64,000 nt of DNA from Lasiodiplodia sp. COLG20 (Eukaryota > Ascomycota > Dothideomycetes > Botryosphaeriales > Botryosphaeriaceae): positions 1 to 64,000 of the forward strand of contig VNWV01000007.1 in NCBI GenBank assembly GCA_009801085.1. The letters are read 5' to 3'. The notes beneath the pieces were generated by a model that made no database searches, had not been told where the DNA came from, and saw nothing but the letters and a program-made list of their open reading frames with translations. This document shows positions 44,651-56,014 of the stretch, in pieces. A program made the position numbers and the translations under genes. How positions within the stretch are numbered: position 1 is the first letter of the stretch; each line of letters opens with the position of its first letter.

Positions 44651-45710
44651 TTGCGGCCTGGCACAAGCCCAGCTTCAGGACCGTCGGTGTTGCTTCGTGA
44701 GGGTGGGGTTTGGCCGGATACTCTCGCAAACCGTAGCTCAGAGCGGCCGGTGTCTCGCGATGAAATTCTCTTTTCTGACAGGGCTGCGGGCATCGGTTCA
44801 GGCTTTATATCCCGCATCCTGAACCACCAGTTCACCTGTTGGCGCAATTAGTACCAAGCCGGTGCCTCGACGATGTACCCAAGGCGCTTACCGATGCCGT
44901 GATGGTGGTTCCATGCCCCTTGACACTGTGCCACCAGCCTTCTGGGATGAACAAACCGTAGCCTCTTTCCAGATGAGCCTCCAGTCCGCCTGATTCCGGG
45001 CTGTAGTCCGTGTCCCACACCTCCCTCTCCAATTCGTCTCTCTCTCTTCCCATCATCATCTCCTCGCCCCTCATTCTTCCGCTCAAATCGCCGCCATCTT
45101 CTCCGATGCGTTTCTTCACCTGCTGAAACAACTCAAGGCCCTTTTCGGGCGGGAGGAGGCGAATAGTCTTGCGGCCCGCCATCTGGAAAAAGCAATTGGG
45201 GTTGGGGTCACGGTGTAAGGGCGTGTACGTCGGCGGCAGGCCGATCCAGAGGGAGGTGTCGTAAATGTCAAGAGCGGACTTCGTTTTGCGTGCTCCATGG
45301 GCCCGGAGGAAGTCCGGAAGCGGCAGGCTCTGTCGCATTGGCGGCGGCAGGCTCTTGAGGCTACACTGAGCGAGGTACATGCGCACGTGTTCTGGCGGGT
45401 TCTCGATGTAGTCGAGGAAGACGCCGAGCGGGGCGTCGAAGCGCTTGAAGAGCTTGGCCGAGGCTCCGGTCGGATCGGGCCCGGTGTACTCGAGCGGCAC
45501 GGCCGTGTCGGCGAAGGGACGGAGGCTTGCAGTGTTCAGGACGTGCCTGTCCGCCTTGGGGCTGACGGGGCGGAACCAGCGGTATATGGCATCGATGTTG
45601 CTGAATTGCGAGTGCGGGAGGAGGCGGGGCTGGTTGGCAAGCTCGGCTGTCACGCGCTTGTTGTACCTGACGCCCTCTATGGGCCTGACCAGCTTCCATT
45701 TCAAGCTCAT
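44647..45710 (-). CDS. JmjC/cupin-type Fe(II)/2-oxoglutarate oxygenase-like protein
   Basis: Two exons (44892-45710 and 44647-44835) give 335 aa. The double-stranded beta-helix carries the iron-binding H-x-D in LHRDPNPNCFFQMAGRKTIR and the distal His in FIPEGWWHSV. The splice joins TASV-NWWFRMRD, restoring the SVNWWF strand that ends the fold in this family. Without it the frame ends in unrelated residues. Related proteins include HIF1AN/JMJD5/HSPBAP1-like hydroxylases, and the target here is unknown. The start at 45710 (MSLKWKLV) is preferred. The frame stays open upstream to 46130, but that part is antisense to prefoldin 5 exons. The start lies 142 bp from the divergent prefoldin gene. Confidence 0.84.
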
Positions 45711-45852
45711 TGCGCGGGCGGGTCGAGGCAGCGGAGGGCAGGCGGCGCGAAGGAAAGACAGCTGCGGCGAGTCAGGCGACTCCCCGCCATGACTCGGCCA
45801 AAATCTCAGCACCACCTCGTCGCCCGCACCACCGCACACGAGCTTCCCCGCA
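45711..45852. promoter_or_regulatory. Very short divergent promoter, JmjC / prefoldin 5
   Basis: Only 142 bp separate the two ATG codons, the tightest head-to-head pair in the window. No TATA-like element is visible. Confidence 0.5.
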
Positions 45853-46500
45853 ATGGCTTCCTCCAGCGACAAGGGCGGCCAGATGGGTGCGCCTCCCCTC
45901 CGCGCCTCCACGGCCAGAAGCTGACTCCGCGCAGTCGACCTTGCCACGCTTTCGCTCCCGCAACTCAGCCAGCTCAAGAAGCAGCTCGACACGGAGCTGG
46001 AGCACCTTACCTCCTCCTTCCAGTCGCTGCGCAGCGCCCAGACCCGCTTCAAAGACTGCCTCAAGTCCATCAACACCGGCCTGCAGAGCGGTTCCACCGG
46101 TGCGTCAATCTGCCCCCCGGAGCCTCGCACCCTAACGCCGCGCAGAAAAGCCCATTCTCGTGCCCCTCACCTCGTCCCTCTACGTTACCGGCACCCTCGC
46201 CGACGTCAAGAACGTGCTCGTCGATGTCGGCACCGGCTTCTACGTCGAGAAGTCGACCGACGATGCCAAGGAATTCTACGACCGCAAGATCAAGGACTTG
46301 GAGAAGAACCTGAAGGACCTGGAGGCAATCGTCACGGGCAAGAGCAACAACCTCAGAGTTATCGAGGACGGTGCGTGCAGCTTGTTGATGGAGCACCGAC
46401 AATCGGCTGACAATGTCTTCTAGTTCTGAGACAGAAGGTCCTCGCCCAACAGCAGGGGCAAGCCGCTGGCGCTGCACAGACTGCAGCCGCGGCGTCGTGA
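45853..46500 (+). CDS. GIM5: Prefoldin subunit 5
   Basis: Four exons (45853-45886, 45935-46099, 46146-46370, 46424-46500) give 166 aa. The N-terminus MASSSDKGGQM joins VDLATLSLPQLSQLKKQLDT. An N-terminal coiled coil follows (EHLTSSFQSLRSAQTRFKDC), then the beta-hairpin region (ILVPLTSSLYVTGTLADVKN, VLVDVGTGFYVEKS) and a C-terminal coiled coil (FYDRKIKDLEKNLKDLEAIV). This is the alpha-type prefoldin architecture. Prefoldin delivers nascent tubulin and actin to the CCT chaperonin in the cytosol. The tail is Gln/Ala-rich. Three introns of about 45-53 nt interrupt a short gene. It converges with the gene at 46618, leaving a 117-bp spacer. Confidence 0.95.
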
Positions 46501-46617
46501 GTAGGCCTCAGCATTTCCTTTGGGACGCCAAAAACAAAGTAAATCTTTACTCTCTGCATTGCAATGTACGTTCAGAAATACCGCGCAGGCAAATCAGATT
46601 TCCTGGGAGCATTCCTC

Positions 46618-47534
46618 CTATGCCGAAGACCTTCCCTCATCACCGACCAACAAGTCCTGGCCGTCGGCCTCCTCTTCCTTCACCGTCCCCTCTGGAAACC
46701 TCTCCTCCATCAGTCTTCCCGTGGTAGCCCACCAATCCTGCCCCTCGGGCATCTTCGGCGGACACTCCGCTCTCCCGTCAGGGGTGCGCTCGTGTACATA
46801 GCCAACCGGCGGCATCGTCCTTGTCTCCTCAAACGCTACTTTCCCAAAAATCCTCCTTCGATGAGCCTCAAAAAACTCCTTCGCCTCGCAATTCCACCTT
46901 CCGTCATCATCTTTCTTCTTGCAAGCCTGCACCTCGAACTTCTGCACCGGCCCGTTGAATAGGCCCACTTGGCGTCTGGTCAGATAAAGGGGCTCGGTAT
47001 GACGGTTCGTGGTTGTTAGCCAGGTGCGCGTTGTACACTCGTTGGTGCCGTCGGCGCGGACAAGGCGGCGAAGCTCATAAACAGCGGCGGTGCCGGACGG
47101 ATCGGAGAAGGTGACCTATATTTGCATGTTAACGTTTACCCTGGTCTGAAAGAAGGAAATAAAAACGTCTTGGTTGATTGCCGTCCTTGATCTGACGACT
47201 CCCATAACGGATAATTGTGAAGAAGCCCCGCATCTTGAGAAAGAAATAAAACAAGGACACATACCCAATACCTGTCAGTGCACTCATTTTGTCGGCCCAC
47301 TTCACGGGTTTGGAAGCGGGAGCGCACGTATGGGCGGATGGCATCGTCCAATACGTCGTGCAATGGCGGCGGCCATGGAGTCCTTTGGACCGGCTCGGTG
47401 GTAGAGACTTTAGAGTCTTTGACGGACGACCTGCCAACGACGAAGCCGCCAACAGCGAGAAGGGTGAGCGTTCCGAGCCCGGGAATGAATCGCGGCGTCT
47501 TTCTGAGCATGTAGGGAGGCGGGTTGGGGGACAT
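46618..47534 (-). CDS. Unknown protein of 255 aa with one N-terminal membrane segment
   Basis: Two exons (47265-47534 and 46618-47115) join in phase to give 255 aa. After a basic leader (MLRKTPRF) comes one hydrophobic segment at about residues 17-34 (IPGLGTLTLLAVGGFVVG), which fits a mitochondrial or ER membrane anchor. The rest is hydrophilic: HDVLDDAIRPYVRSRFQTRE, then VTFSDPSGTAAVYELRRLV and GRWNCEAKEFFEAHRRRIFG. The C-terminus is acidic. I do not recognise the family. The conserved look of both exons and the clean splice argue for a real gene. Neighbouring prefoldin 5 gives no functional hint. Confidence 0.72.
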
Positions 47535-48489
47535 TGAGTGTATGGACGATTTTTGCTTCGACTTCACTTGCTGTTGGTTGGGGTGGGCCCTTGGTCAGAG
47601 TGTGGGAGACGGCAGGTGGACGTGGAAACTGGCTGTTTATCGTTGCAAGGATGCAGCTGCATTAAAAATGCTTGAATGGCCCCCTGCCTGTGCAACCGCC
47701 ATACCGCAGTAACGAAGTGATGATATGTGATCGCTGCGCATTTCGTTCCTACACCTAATCACTTCAATGGTTCTCCTCCCCGAAGGGACCGAGATAAAAG
47801 CAGGAAAACATAGTTTTAGACAGCTACGGGTTCATCGTGTGAGAGTCACCCCCGCTCGTGCAACACTGACGCCGTATTTGCGGCACAGCTGAAAGACGGC
47901 CAAGCTCAACAGATCACAAGTCATCCAACCCGCGAGAAAACCAAGTAGACTCGCCGTTCGACTGAGCGAGAACTCCGTACCTCTCATTGTGACAGAACCA
48001 TCGCATACACGGGGGGAGAGGGAGAGAGTAACGGCCTGACAGACCCAGGCCCCCGAAATAGTATGTACATACAACACTTCAGGATGAGGGGTAGTGTGGG
48101 TGGGAATTTCTCAATAAATAAATGGCGGCGCCACTAAGACCTACGTCTATGCCAAATATGCCTAAGATATCGCATTCTCGTTCACAACATAATAGGCCCC
48201 CTAGACTCTTCCGCCGCTAATGCAACTTCCCGGTGCCATTGCCCTCTAGACCCATTATTCCGAACTGTTGAAGCAGGAAAGAAATAAGCAGTCTCGACGC
48301 CGACCGGTGCATGTTTTGAAAGCAGATGAAAATTGAACCATCCAACGCCATGCTGGTCTAAAATGCAGCACCAGTGGGACCAGCCTAAAACCAGGCAAAT
48401 ACCGACAGACAAGGAAACGCGATGCGCGCTGCAGTGACTGGAAATGCTGCAAAATGCAAGGAATCCAGGCCAACTCATTAAGACGACGA
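47535..48489. other. Intergenic: upstream of the 255-aa gene and 3' flank of the MFS gene
   Basis: This 0.95-kb spacer has no credible ORF or RNA gene. Confidence 0.5.
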
Positions 48490-50372
48490 TTATACCGCAA
48501 TGCATCTTGCCTTCCACCCACCAGGGCCTCTCCAAGCCCATATCCACAAGCCGCAAGCGACCCACACACTGACAGCCATTGCCCAGAACGTGGCCGAGTA
48601 ACAGGCTTTGCCATAGCACAGCACGTCTTCCTGATCTTCGTGACTCGGTCCATCGTTAGCGGCTGAAGAGCCCCAGTCATAAACGGCGCTGTACACGACG
48701 CCCCAGACGGCGGCGCCGGCTGCCGGCATCATTGCTACGATGCCCCAGTTGGTGCCGAAGTTTTCCACCCCCCAGACAGCGGCGATGATGATGGGGACCA
48801 ACGAGAAAACGGCACCGTAGCCCGCTCCAATAAGACCACTAACGATCCAGAAACGCTCGCCGTGCCCCTGAACACCTCCAGTGGCGAGGATAATCTGGCC
48901 AACGGACAAGAGAAGGGAGAAAGCGAGCAGGAAGACGATGCGGGAGACAGTAAAACGGCGACGAGGAGGCAACGAGGCGAGCGAGGAAGCCTGGGAGTGA
49001 GGACCGTGCCGGTGAGCTGGCGAGGGGCTTGCGGGGACGGGGGCGAATAGGTCAGAGACAGTGCCAGTAAGGAGGCGAGCAGCAGTTGATGTGATGGCAA
49101 CAATTGACACATGAGTTGCCGGCGATGTGCGGTATTCCGCAGCGGTTGGAGCGTCATAGAGCGTGCCGATGATGGTGCCAAGGTTGTTGATGAAAGCTTC
49201 ACCAGGGCCGGTGACCAAGAAGAAACCTGCAGAGAGCCACCACATGGTCGGGTCACCAATGAAGCGGCGCGTCTCCTCGTTCAGGAGCCAGTTCTTCTTG
49301 GCTTGCTCTTGCTCGGCTTTGAGCTTCAAGTCGTCGGCCTCGGAGCGCAAGAAATCAAACTGCGAGTCGGAGAGGTCCTGCGGCGCTATGGTGCCATATC
49401 CGTGCTGGTGCCGAGCAGCATTGAAGAACTCATCCTCGCTCAGGAGGCCGCTCCGCTCCAGCTCATCGACCGCCTCATCGATCATTTCTTCCTCGTCAAC
49501 GATGCGCAGAGTGGCCGCGCCCAGCAGGCCGACGAAGAACAGGAAAATGCCCAGGAACAAGAAGAAGCGGAAGACGTCGACATCTCCGCGGGATCCGTCG
49601 GGACGGCGCTCGTACAACAGGCGGCTGCCGACCTGGCTCTGCCACATGCCACTAAGGCCAAAAGCAGCGACTGGAACGGCCAGCGCAAGTCCCTTGTTTT
49701 CGCCACGCCCAAAGTTCTTTGCGCATGTCGTCAAGGCGGCAAAGTACATGGCCGAGGTGCCCAGGCCGATGGGAACGAAAGCCAACACCATGACTCCAAA
49801 CGGCCATCCGTGAGGCCCGGCATGGTAGGTGAAGGCAGCAAGTAGGTATCCGAAGCCGAAAAACACAGCGGAGAGCAAGGACGAAAGGGCGGGGCCGTAG
49901 CGGTCGCAGATGTAGCCAAATGCGGGCACTGGCAGGTACATGGCCAGCTCGGCGGTAATGGAGATGATGTTCACCTGGAACTGCGTGTAGCGCAGCCGCG
50001 ACTGGAAGAGCGGCGCATAGAGCGAGTAGACGGTGATAGACCCAGCGGCCAGACTAGAGCAATCAGCATGTCGGCACTGCAGCTGCAGGCATCGGGGGGT
50101 GTTACGCACCAGCTGAGTATGGCGCAGGCATAGCCGCCATATCGCGTCACGGCGCGGCGCATCATCTGGCGGTCGCGTTCTTGGATCTGCTCGGCGACTT
50201 GTTCGAAGAAGCTGCCGGCGTACGAGTTGGTCTGGCTGGGGCGCGAGGAGGAGCGGGAGTCGAGCGTGTCATCGGGGCGCAGCAGCCGGCGCGTCTCAGC
50301 CGGGGCCGAGGGGTAGTCGCGCTTGTCGATGCGCGCGTGGCCAGGCCCCATGCTCCCTGTGGGCGACGGCAT
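48490..50372 (-). CDS. MCH1: Mch1-like MFS transporter (nodulin-like / monocarboxylate-type)
   Basis: Two exons (50110-50372 and 48490-50053) give 608 aa. About 75 cytosolic N-terminal residues precede the first membrane helix, which is completed by the splice (YACAILSWC-LAAGSITVYSLYA). The membrane helices are clear (FGYICDRYGPALSSLLSAVF, FGVMVLAFVPIGLGTSAMYF, GIFLFFVGLLGAATLRIV). A long acidic central loop follows (DEEEMIDEAVDELERSGLL). The second half starts with WWLSAGFFLVTGPGEAFINN and includes SIVAITSTAARLLTGTVSDL. The pattern is that of yeast Mch1, a vacuolar MFS protein without proven monocarboxylate transport. It is divergent from RRP42, with 201 bp between starts. Confidence 0.9.
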
Positions 50373-50573
50373 GGCTGGCAGCTTGCGATGTGCGGCATTG
50401 AGGCCAAAGAAGCCCTTTACACGACATAGGAGCTCGCGTGCCTGGCCGAACAGGCGGTAATGAGCTGGCCGGTGCTATGACGCTTGCCCTCCGTCGTTGC
50501 TGCTGCCGAGCCCGTGCGCCAAAATAATTCAACCGCAACTACGCCCAGCTTCTCCTCAGCTGCACCCCCCGCA
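50373..50573. promoter_or_regulatory. Divergent promoter, MCH1-like / RRP42
   Basis: The 201 bp between divergent start codons must serve both genes. Confidence 0.45.
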
Positions 50574-51714
50574 ATGCCGCCTCCCAGCCAGCATCTGCTG
50601 CTCTCGCCCGCCGAGCTCGCCTACATCCACTCCTCGCTGTCCGTCGACCCGCCCATCCGCCCCGACGGCCGCAGTCCGAGCCAGTTCCGCCCGCTCGTCG
50701 CCGAGACCGACATCCTCCCCGGCGCAAACGGCAGCGCAAGGATATGCTTCGCCGACGGCACCGAAGCTATTGTGGGCGCGAAGGCCGAGGTTGAGAAGAG
50801 CGCGTGGAAGCCGGGTCAGCATGAAATTGACCTTGCCGACGCCGACACGGCCGACGACGAGGCCCGCCGCTCGAGAGGCATGGGCGAGAACGCATGGGTG
50901 GAGATGAGTGTCGAGATCCCCGGCTACCGCGACGACGACCCGCTGCCAGTTTTCCTCGCCGCCATGTTGACCGAGGCTCTGCTGGCAGACGGTCAATTGC
51001 GGGACCGTCTGTTCATCAACCGCCGTTTCCACTGGAAGCTCTACATTGATGTAAGAGCTCCCTCAGCCCCGCAACGGATTCAATTGCTTATCAAACCTCC
51101 CGTAGATCCTCCTCCTCTCTGCGCCGCTCTCCTATCCCCTCCCTCTCCTCTCTCTAACCACCCACCTCGCCCTCCTCTCCACCCGCCTCCCCCGCCTGAA
51201 ATCCGAGCAAGATGAAGACCCGCTCTTCGATGATGACTGGGCCGCCAGCACGCTCCTATACCCCCGCCACAGCAGCTCCACCGCCCCTATGAACCGGCCG
51301 CCCATCACTCTCCTCGTCGTCGCCGTTGGCCCCAACATCATCTTCGACCCCTCCAAAGAAGAACTCGCCGTCGCCGAAGCCGTCATAGCCCTGTCCGTCG
51401 GCGAGCAGGTCACCACCGACAACAAAACCAAAGCCCCCGCCCTGCGCCTCCACGCCATCCGCACCATCGACCCGCCCTCGCGGCTCACGCCCCCCGGCGT
51501 GCCCAACGCGCTCAACAGCGCGACCGGCGGCGTCGCGCCCACGTCGAGCGCCGAGGCCATCGCCCTGCGCGAAGGCATGCAGACACCTGGTGTCTGGACC
51601 CCGCCCCGTGGGGGTGTCAGGCGCGGCCTTGTCGCCCGCGTCATTAAGTTGGCTACGCAAGAGGGTGGCGTGGCTGAGGAGGTGCTGGCGGCGCTGGAGG
51701 CGGTCGGTAAATGA
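50574..51714 (+). CDS. RRP42: Exosome complex subunit Rrp42 (RNase PH fold)
   Basis: Two exons (50574-51050 and 51106-51714) give 361 aa. The RNase PH signature is present: SSLSVDPPIRPDGRSPSQFR, then GSARICFADGTEAIVGAKAE and RLFINRRFHWKLYIDILLLS across the intron. The second half has ITLLVVAVGPNIIFDPSKEE and LAVAEAVIALSVGEQV. Rrp42 is one of six catalytically inert ring subunits of the RNA exosome in the nucleus and cytoplasm. The protein is longer than yeast Rrp42 (265 aa) because of acidic and Ala/Pro/Thr-rich insertions. The first ATG (MPPPSQHLLLSP) directly precedes the conserved region. Confidence 0.9.
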
Positions 51715-52716
51715 GCCGAGTGAAGCCTAGACAGTAATTGCTGCTGATGCCCCTGAAGACTGCGAATCTCATAACAAAGGATGAGAAAGGCAGAATTGAG
51801 GCACAGAAGGGAGTACGGTACCTAGACTCGGCATCTGGAGATAATTGTAGCTGGGCTGGGAAGGATTGTGACATGACGATGGCGTTTACGGAGTGAAAAT
51901 GGATGGTTGGTTGGTATATCAGCGCTTTCCCCGTCATAAATCTTCCTCCTGCTTGGTCATCGAGGAAGGCGGCCAGGTGACTTATGCAAACCGAATGCTC
52001 CATTGCAGTGTCTCGAAGAGTATTGGAGAGGAACAAGGAGCATCGCATGGGGGACTGTTTTGAATAGCGACGGAGCAATTGAATCGGACCTGGCAATGCC
52101 TCATGATAGAACTAAAAAGGGAAATGCTCCATCCGTCTTCACGGAACGTAGACATGTCAAAAGCAGACTTCTTATCGAAAGAAGCAAATTAAGTTTGTCT
52201 GGTTCTATCTGCCTACGTTTTGTGAGCCATGAACTTCCCGATCTTGCCTTTCTGTGCCCATGGGCATTCTGGAAATGTCGAATGACTGTCGTGAATAAGA
52301 ACCCCTGGGTGCTTAATGCATCGAGCTTCTTTACTGCGCCCCCAAACCTCATGGCAGGTGTTCGTGTGTACATGCAGGTGGGGAAATTAAGAGGAGCGAA
52401 AAGAAAATAATCGGTACCGATTCTCTCCAGAAATGAGTGAAAATGCCGAGGGAAACACAAGACCGTGCAAACCAGACTGGGTAGAACCCAGGAGTATTAG
52501 TAGAAGCAATGCAAATGAAAACCGGACTTGACAGTATCCACGGTAATTATGTGTCTGTCATCTCATAGGATCGACTAACCCGTGTTAGTTTGCTGTCGAG
52601 GAGATCATGCCGGCGAACCGCAAGAGAAGCTACCCTGGAAAAGCAGCAGCTCGGGAGGCTAGCCAATCAAAGCGTAAGTTTAACGCCTGAACTTTCTTGT
52701 AAACTCGTTGGCTCTG
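51715..52716. other. Convergent intergenic region
   Basis: This 1.0 kb lies between the 3' ends of RRP42 and the large unknown gene and is AT-richer than the coding flanks. No gene is visible. Confidence 0.5.
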
Positions 52717-55700
52717 TCACTGAAAATGGTCAAGATGAGGATTGCCAACCACAACGTCGGTTAGCATGCGAAGGAGGTTCAGCAGCTGTTCGAAATTCTG
52801 AAGAGAAGGTTTCTCTTCATGGGCATCGTCTCGCTCTTCCGGGCTATCAGTATTGTCATTGTTATCCTCATGGTCTGACCCTTCGGAGGAGAGCTCGTCG
52901 TCTTGTCTGGCGACGCCTGTAAGGGCAGAACTGTCAGGGTTCAAAGGGAATAGGAGGTTCCCGGGGTTGCCGTGTCCCCAGTTTGCAACCTGGCCAATAT
53001 CTGCGCGAGTATTACTGCTGAGAAGCTTGTTCCAGTGGTTGTTAGATATGCTGAAGGTCCAGCGTGGCTCGTATTGGGTCTGTTGGCCGTCAGTTCCAAT
53101 TGCCGTCTTTCCCACGTGAGAAACTTCCACAACCCATTCGCCCCTGCTAGCGAGCGTGTTAAACCTCCAGCAGCGCTTTTGCCGCACTGACTTGATAGGA
53201 ACTTTGATCAATCGATCCTCGCGACTGCGATAGATGACAAAGTTATGTCCGCCTGACAGGTCATGTGCAGCTGTAGTATCCAAGCTTAGAGTACCTGGAA
53301 AAACTCGATAGTCCGGAGACAGACCGTGCTCGTCCACGGGAATGAACTCGTCAAGGCCAAGGTGCCAGGTGAGGCCGCCGTTCTGTAAATCGATTATGTT
53401 GCCATCCAGCAGTCTGCGTGGTTCCATTTTCCCTTTGGCCAGCTGAGACCAACGTTTTGATACAACGTTCGTCACGCCATCATCGGCTGACAGCTCCACA
53501 TCTAGAACGAGATCTCCGGCTTGACCAGCTGGATTTGCGATTTCAAAAGTGGCGCAATACACTGGCTGGACATCGGATAATTTGTAAGTCCACACATCTT
53601 GAGGTGCCAGGATGTGCGACGCTTCGAAGCACCTGGAAAGGACATGGCGTTCCACGATCAAATCGCCAATCTCCATAGTGGCTTTTGCATCCATTTTTTC
53701 ATGCTCTTCCATCATTTCGGAAAAACTGAGAAACGAATAAGTGTCTTTATCGATGTCAGGCAGCTGGGTCTTTCGTGCAGCGAAGGTCCCCAGATGCAAG
53801 TGGAGCTTGAGCATATTGCGGAAGTAACGAGCATGTCGAGTGGTCTCAGAAACAGCCTCGAGTAGTTTTCCAGCGGGAGAGTCTTTCGCCGCAAGGTACG
53901 GGGCTTGGTGGAGCTGGTGCGGCCCCTTGAAGCGAAAAGTGACTCCATCTTCCTTCGCAGGCGTTGGTGCAAGCAGTGGGCGAGGGAGGCGGTACGGAAC
54001 TTTGATGACAGGAGGCAGATCATCCGGATCAAAGAGGTATGGGATGTCTAGAACGACGAATGGGTCTGCTTCGAACATTTTTGCGTACCATTCGGCAGGC
54101 AAGCGCTGCATTCGCTCCAACGCCTTACGCATCTTGTTTTCGTTGTTTCCTTGGATCCGGAAAATCGTCCGAGACATCTTTTCGCACGTGATGTAGCACT
54201 CGCAATTCATGCGAATAGGGTCGAGCGCCTCATAATTCATGCCCAGGATTTGTTCCGGCTCTTTGGGCAATGGCCAAACGAACTCAGTGCTATAGGTCAG
54301 GACCTCGCCTTCAGATATGGCCTGCCGATACTTCGCACGCTCTTCATCTTTCAACAGCCTCTTGCGGAGTCTTTTTTCAGCTTTGTGGTTGAAGGACCAG
54401 ACTTTAGCCCACTTCGACGTGCTTCTCTGCATTTTGAGAATCTCACTTATCCACTCTTTGATGAGCTTGCTTGCTTCGTCAACCGCTTCATTGGTGCCGT
54501 GAACCAGAAGCTGAACCATATTTCCGTTTTTGAATTTCCTCCACACCTGGTCAATGTGAGTATTCGTTATCATGCCGATTTCGGCGGGACGAGCAATGGC
54601 TGGCTTCGAGCTTGGGTTTTTATCGAAATTCCTGTGTTTATCAGTGAATAGCTGATGCGATCGAGGATAGCGTAGACACTTACTCTCCTGCTAAATTTAA
54701 TCTAGGCAGTGAAATAGTCTTGCCAGGAAGCATGCCTTTCTTCCTCCACTCTGTTGTAGCTGCAGTATCATGATAGATGGCAAGAGACTGAACTTGCCTA
54801 TCTGACTCGATAGCACTAGCAACTTTCGCTGCAAGAGATCTACTTTCAGACTGCTCACTGCTTGCCTGCGAAGGCCTTCGCGTGGTGTTGTATACCAACG
54901 GCATATTCTCGCCGACGGGATGAGCCTTGGACTGCTTGTAGATACCCTGGCCCCGAAAACCGCGACTGCCATGGCCTCGGCCACGTGTAGAATTTTGGCT
55001 GAGGGCATAGTCGTCGGATCCCGAGATATTGTAAGTAGAGCGTTGTGATGCGTTGGAAGGAGATCCTTGCCGACCGCTATGGGCATGTCGTCCACCACGA
55101 CCGCGGGGGGTTCCACGGCCGCGAGTGCTACCACGGCTAACGGGGCTTCGACTGTCGCGACCACGGTAGGATGCTACCACGGGCGTTCCGAACGGATATA
55201 TTAGTTGTCCTGGTTGCTGGAAGTGCTGGCGAGATATATCTGTTCCATTGGGCTGCGCTGTAGACGGAAGTGTAGACTCGTCCAGTTGGGCTTCGAACCA
55301 AGCTTCATCCTCTTCCCTCTTCATAGAAGGCACGTCCTCGTCAAGAGGACTGATAGGGCCCGACTCTTGCTGGCCGTTAACTATCAAATTCTTGGATGAA
55401 GGTAGAAGAGACTTCGAGAGTGGCGTAAAGAAAAAGCTTGGATCGAGCCCGTCTAGGTCGTCGAAGTCATTGGCAGTTCGGGGCTGCTTGGTGGGCGTCG
55501 ACGTGCGGCTCACGACATTCTTGGCTGGGACCTCTTGTTTAGCTTGATCAACAGCTCCAATAGGCGCCGTTAACTTCAATGGAGAAAGCACTCCGATTCT
55601 TCCATGGATTGGAGTCGAGTTGGCTGAGGAGCTAGACTCTTCGGATGCAAGCGAGGCGAACGGGTTGGAAGAACTAACCCGTATCTTGGGCAAAGGTTGT

Positions 55701-56014
55701 TCATCCGGCTCTCCCAGATCGATGAGGATATCTTCCCGCTGACTGGTAACGGTAGTTGAGGGAATGGCTGAAGTGTGCGTCCGGCACCGGGGTTGGTTGC
55801 GCGGAGTACTGCTCGGCGAGGTTTCATATCTGGATGGCTGTGGTTTCCTTTTCTTGTGTCCAACTGGCTGCCACTCTAGAGATGGCGCATTAGCCGATGG
55901 AGCGGTCTTCAGTTGAGGTGGGTGTCTTACCAGCCGCGTTCTGCGTTTCAAAGCTGCATAGCGTTGTGTCAGTACTGCGAATACTTGAGGACTATGGTGC
56001 CCATACCTGTCCAT
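52717..56014 (-). CDS. Large unknown protein (1045 aa) with RGG-rich region and KH-like segment
   Basis: Four exons (56007-56014, 55931-55953, 54684-55875, 52717-54631) sum exactly to 1045 codons plus stop. The first coding exon is 8 nt and the second 23 nt, giving MDSFETQNAAEWQPVGHKKR. Residues to about 270 are disordered and contain ILIDLGEPDEQPL. A cluster of RGR/RGG repeats follows (RGSTRGRGTPRGRGGRHAHS), typical of RNA-binding proteins. Next comes a segment with KH-like spacing (QVWRKFKNGNMVQLLVHGTN, EAVDEASKLIKEWISEI), then a long ordered C-terminal region (RMNCECYITCEKMSRTIFRI, RLLDGNIIDLQNGGLTWHLG). The end is acidic. I do not recognise the family. An RNA-related role is inference from the RGG stretch only. 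Confidence 0.8.

Noticed and set aside
45711..46130. N-terminal extension of the JmjC frame by 140 codons
   Set aside because: Most of it is antisense to prefoldin 5 exons 1 and 2 and has no similarity to the family. The fold starts just after ATG 45710.
43193..47534. Secondary-metabolite cluster around the mpaB-like gene
   Set aside because: No polyketide synthase, NRPS, terpene cyclase, prenyltransferase or cluster regulator is present nearby.
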